A stretch of 64,000 bases of DNA, from NCBI GenBank assembly GCA_963422505.1, contig OY730195.1, forward strand, positions 112,063,444-112,127,443. The letters are read 5' to 3'. Made by a program: the position numbers and the translations under genes. Shown here piece after piece: positions 46,281 to 56,212 of the stretch; within the stretch, counting starts at the first letter, position 1, and each line of letters starts with the position of its first letter. The DNA comes from Pseudognaphalium luteoalbum. Its lineage: Eukaryota; Streptophyta; Magnoliopsida; Asterales; Asteraceae. Under the pieces are notes generated by a model that saw nothing but the letters and a program-made list of their open reading frames with translations, was not told the origin of the DNA and did no database searches.

Positions 46281-46554
46281 ATACTGAGTTTTTTGTGTTC
46301 CTGAGAAGGACTTTGGATAAGAACGTACCTACTTCTTATCCTCGGTTGATATAAGTTATCTACGGTTAATGAAAGGATAACTATTCAAAATTAGCTTTTG
46401 GAAATGGGCGAAGTTCCTAGGAGAAATTATTATTGTTTACTAACATAATAAACTATGATACACTAATTTTCTACTTAATATGATGCATCGAGTGTATAAA
46501 TATCATGAATCGACTTTCTGAATATACTATAAAACATAGTTAGTGAATTAAAAA

Positions 46555-46860
46555 GTGATGCATCATAGTTATAAAAACATGGTTCATCATAGTTATAAAA
46601 CACGGTGCATCATAGTTATAAAACATGGTGCATCGAGTGTTTAAAATATCATGCACCGACTTTCAAAATATACTATAAAACATCGTTATTGAACTAAAAG
46701 TGGTTCATCATAGTTATAAAACATGGTGCATCATAGTTATAAAATATGGTGCATTATAGTTATATATATGACGATCCAACTTTTAGATATATGATATTCA
46801 TTATTTGTGTATAAATCTTGGTGCATCATAATTATAAAACATGGTGCATTATAATTTAAA
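46555..46860. repeat. Interspersed 24-bp motif GGTGCATCATAGTTATAAAACAT
   Basis: The motif or close variants occur about eight times, several directly adjacent (for example near 46560, 46583, 46607, 46710, 46733, 46757 and 46828). Units are separated in places by a second phrase, GATGCATCGAGTGT...AAATATCATG. The pattern looks like an expanding minisatellite. Confidence 0.75.
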
Positions 46861-47290
46861 TCTTACGATGCATTGAAGTTATACTTTTATTATATCAACA
46901 TTTATTTTATTCAAGGTATGAATATAGTACATCAGATAAATATTTTTTTCTGTAATACTATATATAAAATTGTATTTACATATAATAACGTGAGGTAAAC
47001 AACAACAAAATTTTTTGAAAACCTAAAAAAAAACCGAATGATAAACAAGTTGTGAAAAATGTTGAAAAACGCAAAAAAAAAAAAAGTTGATGACAAGAAC
47101 TTTAAAAAATAAGAAAAAATTAATAATAAGAAAAAAAATAATGAAACACTTAGAAAATTTTAAGAAACAAAGTGAAAAAATGATAAGGGTAAAGAAATTA
47201 AGAAGATGAAGAAATGAAGGAGGTGGAGAAATTGAGGAGGACATTTGTCCTTAAATCCTTTCTTACAATAACCAATATCTTTGGCAATTT
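46861..47290. other. AT-rich sequence, purine-rich on the plus strand
   Basis: Long A-rich and GAAGAA-type runs near 47030-47240. An antisense Phe/Leu/Ile-rich open frame here is explained by that composition. Confidence 0.5.
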
Positions 47291-47299
47291 GTTTAAGTT

Positions 47300-47705
47300 T
47301 ATGAACTTCTGTTAACTTATGAAATAAATAGTCAATTTCTTATATTAAATTTTGAGTCTATGTCATTTTCTATTGATGAATAATTGAATATGAGTAGTAT
47401 TTAGCTACATAATTCAAATTTTAATTTGGGTATTCTTTTAACTTCTGTTACTAATGAAACAAATTGTTAATTTATTATATTATATATTAGATTTTGATTC
47501 TGTGCCATTTTCTATTGATGACTATCAGTATTTTTTAGCTACATAATTCAAATTTTTAATTAGGGTATATATTCTTTTAACTTCTGTTAACTTATGAAAT
47601 AAATAGTTAATTTCTTATATTAGATTTTGATTCTATGCCATTTTCTATTATGAATATGAGTATCATTTAGCTATATAATTCAAATTTTAATTAGGGTATT
47701 TTTTT
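47300..47705. repeat. Three tandem units of about 137 bp
   Basis: AACTTCTGTTAAC begins units at about 47303, 47440 and 47579. Shared landmarks are TTTCTTATATTA, GATTTTGATTCTATGCCATTTTCTATT and TTTAGCTACATAATTCAAATTTTAATT. The units differ by a few percent to 15%. Confidence 0.85.
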
Positions 47706-47933
47706 TTTTAATTGAACGTGATATACCGGCAGAATAGCAAGACAATGGTGTCTTGTTCCTTCTAAACATGCAATGAGACCCGTCTAAAAAAATTGAAGTC
47801 TCTATAAACAAATACACTTTGATAATCAAAATAAAAGCTTATAATCAAATGATATTTGATTATTAATATGTAAACCTGATGACTAAATTGCTTGATAATA
47901 ATTAATCTATCTATAACATATACTTAATAATTA

Positions 47934-47970
<37 letters not shown>

Positions 47971-47975
<5 letters not shown>

Positions 47976-48848
47976 ATCTATATATTAAAGCAAAATACCA
48001 TAGATTAATCTGAACCATAGATTGAGTTCCGATCATGGAGAGATTCTACGGTTCATATTCTTTCCTACACCATTTTCATTTTTGAAGGTGTACCCACAAT
48101 AATTCGGGAACAACACTTTTAGTCATTTCATGTTTCTTTTGAGCCCTTACTGTTAAATAACATAACAATTTTCACCAGCAATTTATATAAATCCATATAT
48201 TTAAAAGTAGTGTCTATAATGATTTCTAACATGACTTTTTAATGAACAACATAACCTTAAAATGGATATCATTTTTCTATTATAAATATTGGGTGAGCAT
48301 TGTGTAGTTAGTTGTTGCTATGAAGTACATACCAATTATCAAAGTGAACACAAAATAACAAAAAAGAATAATTGGTCTATAACAAAATAGTATATTACAA
48401 AATAATGTTCAACATTAAGAGTTAAAAATTACAATCTAAGGTGTTAAAATTAGTCCTTCAATAAAATTGTTGTATTTTCTTTTTTGTGATTAATGAAGTT
48501 TAGTTCTTTACAAGTTGTTGCTATATTAATTCTAAAAAACAATTTCGCTTTTGATATAACATTGATTTCTTATTCTACAATTGCCTCTACAAAATTTTAA
48601 GTCAAAGAGATGTCTATTGTTTATTTACATATTATAATAGGTGTAAAATTTTCATTACCATCAGTATATTTAATACATAATAGTGAACCATGTGAAAATT
48701 TAACGTTCGAGTGTAAGTTTATTTACATCAATTACTTATCTTCTTTTTTCTTATATAGCAATTTGTGCATTATTTTCTTTAAAATTTAATCGTTAACTTT
48801 TAAAAAGTCAAATATGTTAGCCCGTGTAGTCGCGAGTCAGTAAATTAG
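47971..48848 (+). mobile_element. Probable non-autonomous Helitron
   Basis: The start TCTATATCTATATATTAAAGC fits plant Helitron 5' ends, and the end GTTAGCCCGTGTAGTCGCGAGTCAGTAAATTAG followed by T resembles the CG-rich hairpin plus CTRR terminus, although the hairpin is decayed. It begins directly at the end of a TCTA microsatellite (about 47937-47975). The 878-bp body has no coding sequence. Confidence 0.5.
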
Positions 48849-49477
48849 TAATATATAATATAATATAATGATAATAAAAAAAGAGAGATCGGTATTGGCT
48901 TTGAGGAATAAAGTGTCATTTTAATGAAAGACGGTTGGTGTGTTTAACTTGAACACCTAAATTGAGGTCTAAAAATTTGAATGTTACATGATAAAACTAC
49001 AGTTTGAGATAAATAGAGATCAAGTGTGACACCTCTCAAAATTTGATATAATTACGAACAATAATCACGTGCATTTTTAGAGCTAATTCCTTACTTAGTG
49101 AATTCACAAACTATTTTTATGAGATAAGTCTAGCAAAGCGCAACAAATTAATACGTGAGGTATTACAAAGTTAGTAATTATTAGTAGTTACGCGCGAAAA
49201 AATTGAAGCGAGTCCGACAAAAACAATTCGTACGTTGGTGATACGAAGTTTAGAAAGAACGCGGAAGTATTTTTGTATAATTTTTTATTTGAAAATATTA
49301 TGCGAACAATCAGAAATAATAATAAAACGTAAATTATTATACGTTTTATACAAAATGTACCTTACGCGACATGAACATACAAAACAAATCCGACAACCAA
49401 AATAATAAGAATTATTTTTATTATTTCGAACAAGTATTTTGAAAAATACTATAAAAATCACTTGGAAATAACTCGTA

Positions 49478-49750
49478 CTCCCTCCGTCCCAAAATTATAG
49501 TCTATGTTTCTTTTTTCGGACGTCCCAAATTAATTGTCCACTTTCAAAAATAGATAGTGAAGTTTAGTTGTGATTACCATATTACCCCTAATTGAAATTA
49601 TTATTACACACTTTTAAGAAAGAAGTAATTAATTGGTTAAGGGTAAAACTGTCATTCTGCAAAAAGTAAGAAAGAGAAAGCAATAATAATTATGTTTATA
49701 TTAAACTGCGTGTCTATTGTCGGGTGATAATAATTTTGGGACAGAGGGAG
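49478..49750. mobile_element. Stowaway MITE with an empty site in the partner LTR
   Basis: 273 bp starting CTCCCTCCGTCCCAAAATTAT and ending with its mirror, ATAATTTTGGGACAGAGGGAG, flanked by TA on both sides: the Tc1/mariner pattern. At the matching place in the 3' LTR (54970-54990) the sequence CTTGTATATAATAACT is intact without it, a natural empty site. Confidence 0.95.
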
Positions 49751-49863
49751 TATATAATAACTATAACCTTTGTGAATGATTGAACTGGAAATCGAAGAAA
49801 AAACTTGATAAATTATGAACACAATATGTTGAACACAAATTGAATCGCTGTGCAGAGGCTCAC

Positions 49864-49961
49864 ACTCGAACGGGTGAGGAACCAAACCCGAACGGTGAGG
49901 TGCTACACTCGAACGGGTGAGTAGGCATACCCGGACGGGTATGATTTTAGACCCGAATGGT
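49864..49961. repeat. ACCCGAACGGGT palindrome array in the 5' LTR
   Basis: Units start at 49864, 49886, 49907, 49929 and 49951: spacing 22, 21, 22, 22 bp; the short gap is due to a one-base loss in unit 2. Sequences are ACTCGAACGGGT, ACCCGAACGGT, ACTCGAACGGGT, ACCCGGACGGGT and ACCCGAATGGT. Confidence 0.93.
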
Positions 49962-50088
49962 ACACTCCAAAACAAACAGTGGCTGGGAAATGATACCCAC
50001 ATGGGTGGGTTACTAACATAATGTACACCTTCATATTTTATTATTAATTATTATTATAATTAACACTAATAATAATTATTATTATTAC

Positions 50089-50133
<45 letters not shown>

Positions 50134-50134
<1 letters not shown>

Positions 50135-50477
50135 TAGCATATACCCACGCAAAGCAGCGGGGTAATTATTACGTTAATATCGTAAGATAAGTATTAAAAA
50201 AGTAAATTCTATTATATGTTGTTAGAAATTTCCTGATTTTTTAATTTAAATGGATATGTATACTTTAATTTTTGTTACTTTATTTATAGGTTTTTTTTAT
50301 TTTTAAATATACATTTGTTTATTTATGGACTAAATCTAATTAATATAATAGATTATATCTAAAATTAATTAAGGGTAGTTTAGTCTATTTTGTTGAATAT
50401 AGGGGTATTCTGGTCATTTCCATTCTTTAAATATATAAGACATTGAAGAAAAGGGTTAAACCCTTTATAAAGGTGTA

Positions 50478-50480
<3 letters not shown>
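50134..50480 (-). mobile_element. Small Helitron inserted in a TA repeat
   Basis: On the minus strand it begins TCTTACACC and ends ACCCCGCTGCTTTGCGTGGGT (hairpin) ATATGCTAG: the TC start, CG-rich hairpin and CTAG end of Helitrons. It sits between A and T of a TA run that continues on both sides (about 50091-50133 and 50481-50518), as Helitron insertion requires. 347 bp, non-coding. Confidence 0.8.
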
Positions 50481-50519
<39 letters not shown>

Positions 50520-52072
50520 TTTCGGATAAATATATATCCACAACGAAACTATATACGATATAACTCGTACGCTTTATATATGTACTTTTTCAAACTATAC
50601 AACGAAACGGGTATAAAGATATTATCTTTTTGAAAATTATTATTACAAAATCATCACCAACGGAACCTACGAATTTACAAACAATAACGATCTTTCAACG
50701 AGTGAACGGTTAACAATAGTTTGACATTTAGTCAAGTAATTATATTACTACCTCTTGCGTTTTGGACGTTAGGGACTATTCTTGGGCTTAAGTTTTGCTA
50801 GCACACACATACAGAGCTCACGAGGTGGTTCAAAGCCCCTCTTTTTACTGTTTATTTTACTTCTTTTAAAATATGGGTGAAAAACATAGCAAATGTTTTA
50901 CTACTGTATGCGACAACTTTATATATAAATGCTTTCATGCATTTATACTTACAAACTATTATGAATGTATCCATATTAGGTTTGACAGCTTGAATTCTGA
51001 TGAACTACACTTAGGTATATTTTTATACTGTATTCGCAAACTATTTATAATATGCTTTTATGCTTTTATACGAATTGATTATGAATGCTTTCATACTTTA
51101 CTCGCAAACTACTTAATTATTAAATGATTTTCATAATATTTCGGGAACATGACAAAGAATCCTGATACGGACTTAGTTTTACATGTTGTAGTGCACAGAG
51201 TCCTCGTGCTTGCAAACTATAACCATTAGCTAGGTGACGCTAGCCACTGAATATACGGATAGTACTATCGTGATGACCTATCTCCAACTAAGAGCGGAGC
51301 ATATATTTACCTAGTGCTAGAGGCAAAAACTTACACATTTGGATGTTTATCCAACGAGGTCGTGGTTTGGTTATAGGATTAAGTGTCAATACTTTAACTC
51401 ATAAGGTCTAGCTAACTTTTAAGGGATCACGTCGCTCTCCCACTATTATATACATTTTGGAAAATAATGGTTCCAAATGATTTATACATTAGATCACCTG
51501 TGGGTCATTTACAAACGATTTATACATTAGATCACCGGTGGGTCATCTACAAACTATTTATACATTAGAATACCTGCGGGCTTTTCTACGTTTTGCTTAT
51601 TGAAAATGCGTTTTCAACGATTTACAAATGGACGAAGTCCAACAATTTGAACAACTGAATAATAAGCGAATATTCAACTATCCTTAACAACTATTTAGTC
51701 ACGGGTTGACTATTATTCTATTAACTATTATTTGAACAACAAAACTTTTGGATAATTTTCCAAACAATTACGAAAACTAGATTTAATCAATTGTTTGATT
51801 ACTTATTAACTTGTACGTCAACGATTTACAAAACGAACTTGCTTTATCAAATAATATAAAACATGTGAATTCACTCAACAATTTTGTCACTTTTTACTAT
51901 GTTTTTCAGGGAATTAGCAGCACAAGTAAGAATGCATACACATGGAGTTAGGCGACCCACGAAGAATTAGGATATCATCTTTTGGGACAATCAGGATTTA
52001 TTTTGATTAACTAATATACATTAGTCATACTTTTGAAATCTTCTTTTGAATCATGAATTTGGGGGTGCGGCA
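50520..52072 (+). mobile_element. U5 side of the gag-only element's 5' LTR
   Basis: Contains three variants of an ATTTATACATTAGATCACC.G(T/C)GGGTCAT phrase near 51480-51580 and a predicted leader acceptor (GTTTTTCAG, ending 51909). A predicted primer site follows at 52075 (TTGGTATCAAAGC, one change from TGGTATCAGAGC). Confidence 0.6.
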
Positions 52073-52624
52073 GATTGGTATCAAAGCTATTGGTTATAGC
52101 GAACTAGAGTTCTTTAAGTGACCTAGAAACCTTAGAGACCTAGACTATATTCTTGGCTAGGACACTCATGCATACATACATTTGCATACGTCTAACTCGC
52201 TATACGGTAACTATCGTCATGACACGTTGTCACACGAGAACCTGCCGACCGACGCTATCAAACACTTACTCCATTTATTCACCATACGAACATTTTCGCT
52301 TATTTTATAATGTATGGTTGATTTCACCTTGTATTTATTAAACCATACTACACCCAATTCGTTCATTCTTACTTTGATTTCGTATGAACTTGATTGTATT
52401 AAATGATGATGAAAAGAAGTATATGGTTAGCATCATATAATGACGTCTGGCAAACGTGATTATATTATAATAAGTACATATGGGTGTTTCGGAGTCGTAA
52501 GATACGTGATGGGGATATTATTAATCATTCTTATTACTCGATAATTGAATTACGTGAGACTTCATTCTTCACATTCTTTACGTTGGCATTGACTTCTGCA
52601 TTTCATCCATTGCTGAACGCAATC

Positions 52625-53886
52625 ATGCCACCAAAGCAACGAAAGACCAGAAGCAGTCGATGAGCCACTACACTACCTGTTGTGGAAACCAGCGTACAAA
52701 TTATCGAACGAAGAGTAGCTGAAGCTATTGCCCAGTACGAGGCAAGTCGCATCCGCAATGATGGAGGAACAGACAACAGAACTGGAGTAAGGACTTCTAT
52801 GGACAGAGAACCTGAGAATACCCAGCGAGGGTGTTCATACAAAACCTTTCTATCTTGCATACCAAGTACTTTCAACGGAAGTGAGGGAGCTATCGGCATT
52901 GTCCACTGGATAGAAAAGATGGAATCGGTGCTTGATATCAGCGACTGCTCACCCGACTGCATGGTGAAGTATGCTACTTGCACCTTAGCCGAAAAAGCAT
53001 TGACTTGGTGGAATGCTCAAGTCCAAACCCTAGGACGAACAACCACCTATGCCATCACATGGGAAGATCTGAAAGCAATGATTATGGAAGAATTATGTCC
53101 CCCAAGCGAACTGCAAAAGATTGAAACTGAACTATGGGACATCAAGATGGTCGGTGCTGACATTACAGGCTACACAACTAGATTTCAGGAACTAACACGT
53201 CTAGTACCCCACATGGTGACTCCTGAGTACAAACGCATTGAGCGTTACAACTGGGGTTTAGCACCACAGATCCAGAGTTTGGTGATGTGTTCCAAACCGG
53301 ATACTTTTAGGAGCGCGGTGGATTTAGAACAAAATTTAACCGATGATGCAGTTAGGATGGGAACCTTAACGGAGAAAATTGTGTCGGGAAAGAGTGAACA
53401 GAACCGTACTGATGCTGGTAATTCTTGAAACGATAAACGGAAGTGGAATAGTAAAGGGAATGACCGTTAGGGTCAACAAAACAAGAGGCATTCGGGAAAC
53501 TCTAGGGCATAAACTGCTACTACCACGACTGAATCAAAATCATACCAAGGAAACAAGCCCAAGTGCGGGAAATGCGAACGGCACCATGAGGGCGAGTGTA
53601 CTCTCTATAGCAACTGCAAATGCTGGGTCATCAGACACAATTTTTCAGAAACAACCCTTCAACCCGAGCTAATATCAAGCGTAAAACAACGGGATGCTTC
53701 GAGTGTGGTGACACGAGCCACTACCGAAATCAGTGTCCCAAACTCAACAACGATAACAACTGTGGTAACAATAATAACAACAATCGTAACAACCAAAACG
53801 ATAACAATCGCAACACCAACACTCAGCCAGCTCGTGGACGTGCGTACATCTCGGGAGGAGATTTCTCTAACATGGGGAAAATGTGA
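52625..53886 (+). pseudogene. Broken Gypsy gag gene
   Basis: It starts MPPKQRKTRSSR like the gag of the chromovirus nearby, but a TGA follows at 52661-52663. The same frame then stays open to 53428 and contains the gag core (YKTFLSCIPSTFNGSEGAIG, KALTWWNAQV, GYTTRFQEL). A frame change follows, and a CCHC knuckle (CFECGDTSHYRNQC) appears in a different frame at about 53695. After an Asn-rich stretch the sequence jumps to the polypurine tract. The gag capsid domain packages retrotransposon RNA; this copy cannot make a full protein. Confidence 0.88.
53871..53881 (+). other. Polypurine tract of the gag-only element
   Basis: ATGGGGAAAA directly before the 3' LTR start TGTGACACCCC. The gag frame reads through it and ends on the TGA at the LTR border. 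Confidence 0.8.
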
Positions 53887-54867
53887 CACCCCTCAAAATT
53901 TGATATAATTACGAACAATAATCACGTGCATTTTTTGAGCTAATTCCCTACTTAGTGAATTCACAAACCATTTTTATGAGATAAGTCTAGCAAAACCAAC
54001 AAATTAATAGGTGAGGTATTACAAATTTAGTAATTATTAGTAGTTACGCGCGAAAAAATTGAAGCGAGTCTGACAAAAACAATTCGTACGTTGGTGATAC
54101 GAAGTTTAGAAAGAATGCGAAAATATTTTTGTATAATTATATATTTGAAAATATTATGCGAAAAATCAAAAATAATAATAAAACGTAAATTATTTTAAGT
54201 TTTATACAAAATGTACCTTACGCGACAAGAACATACAAACCAAATCCTACAACTAAAATAATAAAACTTATTTTTATTATTTCGAATAAGTATTTGGAAA
54301 AATACTATAAAATAAGTTTTATAAGTAATTGAGTGGGACACGGGTTACAAATAATTAGACCCGTACATAAAATTAACGGGTTAAATACCTACTATATTAC
54401 TACAAATAAAAATATCTGGAGACAAATTGAGAGTCAACCCATACTCTTACTTTGAAAATAAAACCTATATCATATTTTTTTTATATATGTATACTCCCTC
54501 AATTCTCATCTCAGTACACATACACACCCACCACCAATAATTCATCCACCTACATTTTTGCTCTGTGATTTCTTTCGGAAGGAAGCAGAAGTAGAAGCAG
54601 AAGCAACAACATCATCATCATAATCTAATAACAATAACAATAACATCATCAGAATCATCATCATCTGTTCTTCATCATCTTCATCTTCACTTGATCATCA
54701 TCATCTTCATCAACAATAACAATCACCGATCCATCATCCTCATTTTCTTCACCATCACTGTAAGAAAACTTTATTTCAATTCCTTTCATAAATTTTAATG
54801 TCATTATGTAGATGACTTCATAATCTCGAATAATTTAGCAAACCGAAACACAAAATATAAATGTTGG

Positions 54868-54899
<32 letters not shown>

Positions 54900-55198
54900 T
54901 ACAATTTCATTATGTATAAAACTTGTAGCATATACATCAGCAAAATTGATGTATAAAAATTACTTGGAAATAACTTGTATATAATAACTATAACCTTTGT
55001 GAATGATTGAACTCGAAATCGAAGCAAAAACTTGATAAATTATGAACACAATATTTTGAACACAAACTGAATCGTTGTGCAGAGGCTCATACCCGAACGG
55101 GTAAGGAACCAAACCCGAACGGGTGAGAAACCAAACCCGAACGGGTGAGGTGCTACACCCGAACGAGTGAGTAGGCATACCCGGATGGGTATGGTTTT
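53882..55198 (+). mobile_element. 3' LTR of the gag-only element, truncated
   Basis: It retains what the 5' LTR has lost: TTTTTATATATGTATAC (TATA region, about 54478), a CAT/AAC-rich 5' UTR (54600-54755), a donor CACTGTAAGAAAAC at 54760 and a five-unit palindrome array. It stops at 55198 where a Copia LTR begins. Confidence 0.85.
55091..55190. repeat. ACCCGAACGGGT palindrome array in the 3' LTR
   Basis: Units start at 55091, 55113, 55135, 55157 and 55179: exactly 22 bp each. The first three are perfect ACCCGAACGGGT; the others are ACCCGAACGAGT and ACCCGGATGGGT. The Copia insertion cut the array just after the fifth unit. Confidence 0.95.
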
Positions 55199-56199
55199 TG
55201 AGAGTCCCGTAATCACTATTACGAAGTGAAATGAAATCACAATAAGTAAATTTTAATTGTAGAAGGGGGTTGAATACAATTAAAAACTTTTTATGATTTT
55301 AATCCAAGTTAATTTCCAAGTTTTTAATTGCAATATATAAACAAAGTATAACAGATATAGATATGACAGTTAAGGTAAATGCGCAATAGTAGTTGAACTG
55401 TGATTTTTATTAATCATAAAAACTCACTGAGTATTGATTGCAGAATGGAATAGCCAAAGCTAATCCAAATCAATTACTCAAGCTAAGATGAGATGAATAG
55501 TAGTGGACAAACACGCTAACTATTCACTCGTTGCTCGCTGTACTGTGCTTAGACAAACTACTCACTGACTAACAAGTGATTAATACGTACAAACGGCAGG
55601 TTTCTATGTACATAGTACTGCTCAATTTATAGTGAAAATGTCTCATAAACATTTTCTTCAAATCGTGATTTTGGAATGACACATGTTGCTGTTTGATTGG
55701 TTTGATCTCTGAGTCTTGATTATTCTGTGGTCCTAATTTTGTTACCTCGAATATCGCATCTTCCTTAACACCAATCACTAGCTGCCACATAATCCCCCAG
55801 ATATTAATGAAGATATGGGAGGCACTTGCTGATATAAGACTGAAGAGCAACTTGTACTTGACTAGAGACTTATTAGAGTAGTCATTGAAGATGAGATAAT
55901 CCTCCTCACTCACTGCGAACTATCGTGCTCTTGTAGAGTGACTTAAATTGAATATCTTCAGCAACTAGCTTTTATTCGGGCAGTGACTTTTACCTTTATT
56001 AATTTAAAGATGTAAGACTCTCGCTGCTAGTATCAGCGACACACCAAGTTGAGTTTTAATCTTTCTCAGCATATCAGATTCCTTAAGTAGAATGAATAGC
56101 GACCAATGATTAATAACATCAACAATTGCAGCTTCGACTTAATCATTTTCTTCATCGAGTTTGTTATCATTGAGTTGGTCAGCGACCAGTGACTCAACA
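55199..56199 (-). mobile_element. 3' LTR of the Copia element
   Basis: On the minus strand it starts TGTTGAGTCACTGGTCGCTG next to the polypurine tract and ends GGGACTCTCA, 1001 bp. The plus-strand end lies directly against Gypsy LTR sequence. Confidence 0.8.
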
Positions 56200-56212
56200 A
56201 TCTCCCCTTAAA
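56200..56212 (-). other. Polypurine tract of the Copia element
   Basis: Minus strand TTTAAGGGGAGAT, directly before the LTR start TGTTGAG. It primes plus-strand synthesis. Confidence 0.85.

Larger units (their letters stand above)
49025..52072 (+). mobile_element. 5' LTR of the gag-only element, with internal deletion and two insertions
   Basis: Starts TGTGACACCTC and ends GGTGCGGCA before the primer site. Compared with the 3' LTR it lacks about 640 bp (54310-54955 of the partner) that hold the TATA box, the CAT-rich 5' UTR and the splice donor. The deletion ends lie at short TATAAAA repeats. It gained a Stowaway MITE and a Helitron. It should be promoterless. Confidence 0.85.
49025..55198 (+). 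mobile_element. Gag-only Gypsy element (pol deleted), 3' LTR cut by a Copia element
   Basis: 5' LTR 49025-52072, primer site, leader, broken gag 52625-53886, polypurine tract, 3' LTR from 53882. The 3' LTR ends at 55198 where a Copia LTR starts. The gag region passes directly into the polypurine region, so protease, reverse transcriptase, RNase H and integrase are all missing. The LTRs are clearly a pair: their first 290 bases match closely (TGTGACACC.CTCAAAATTTGATATAATTACG). Confidence 0.88.
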
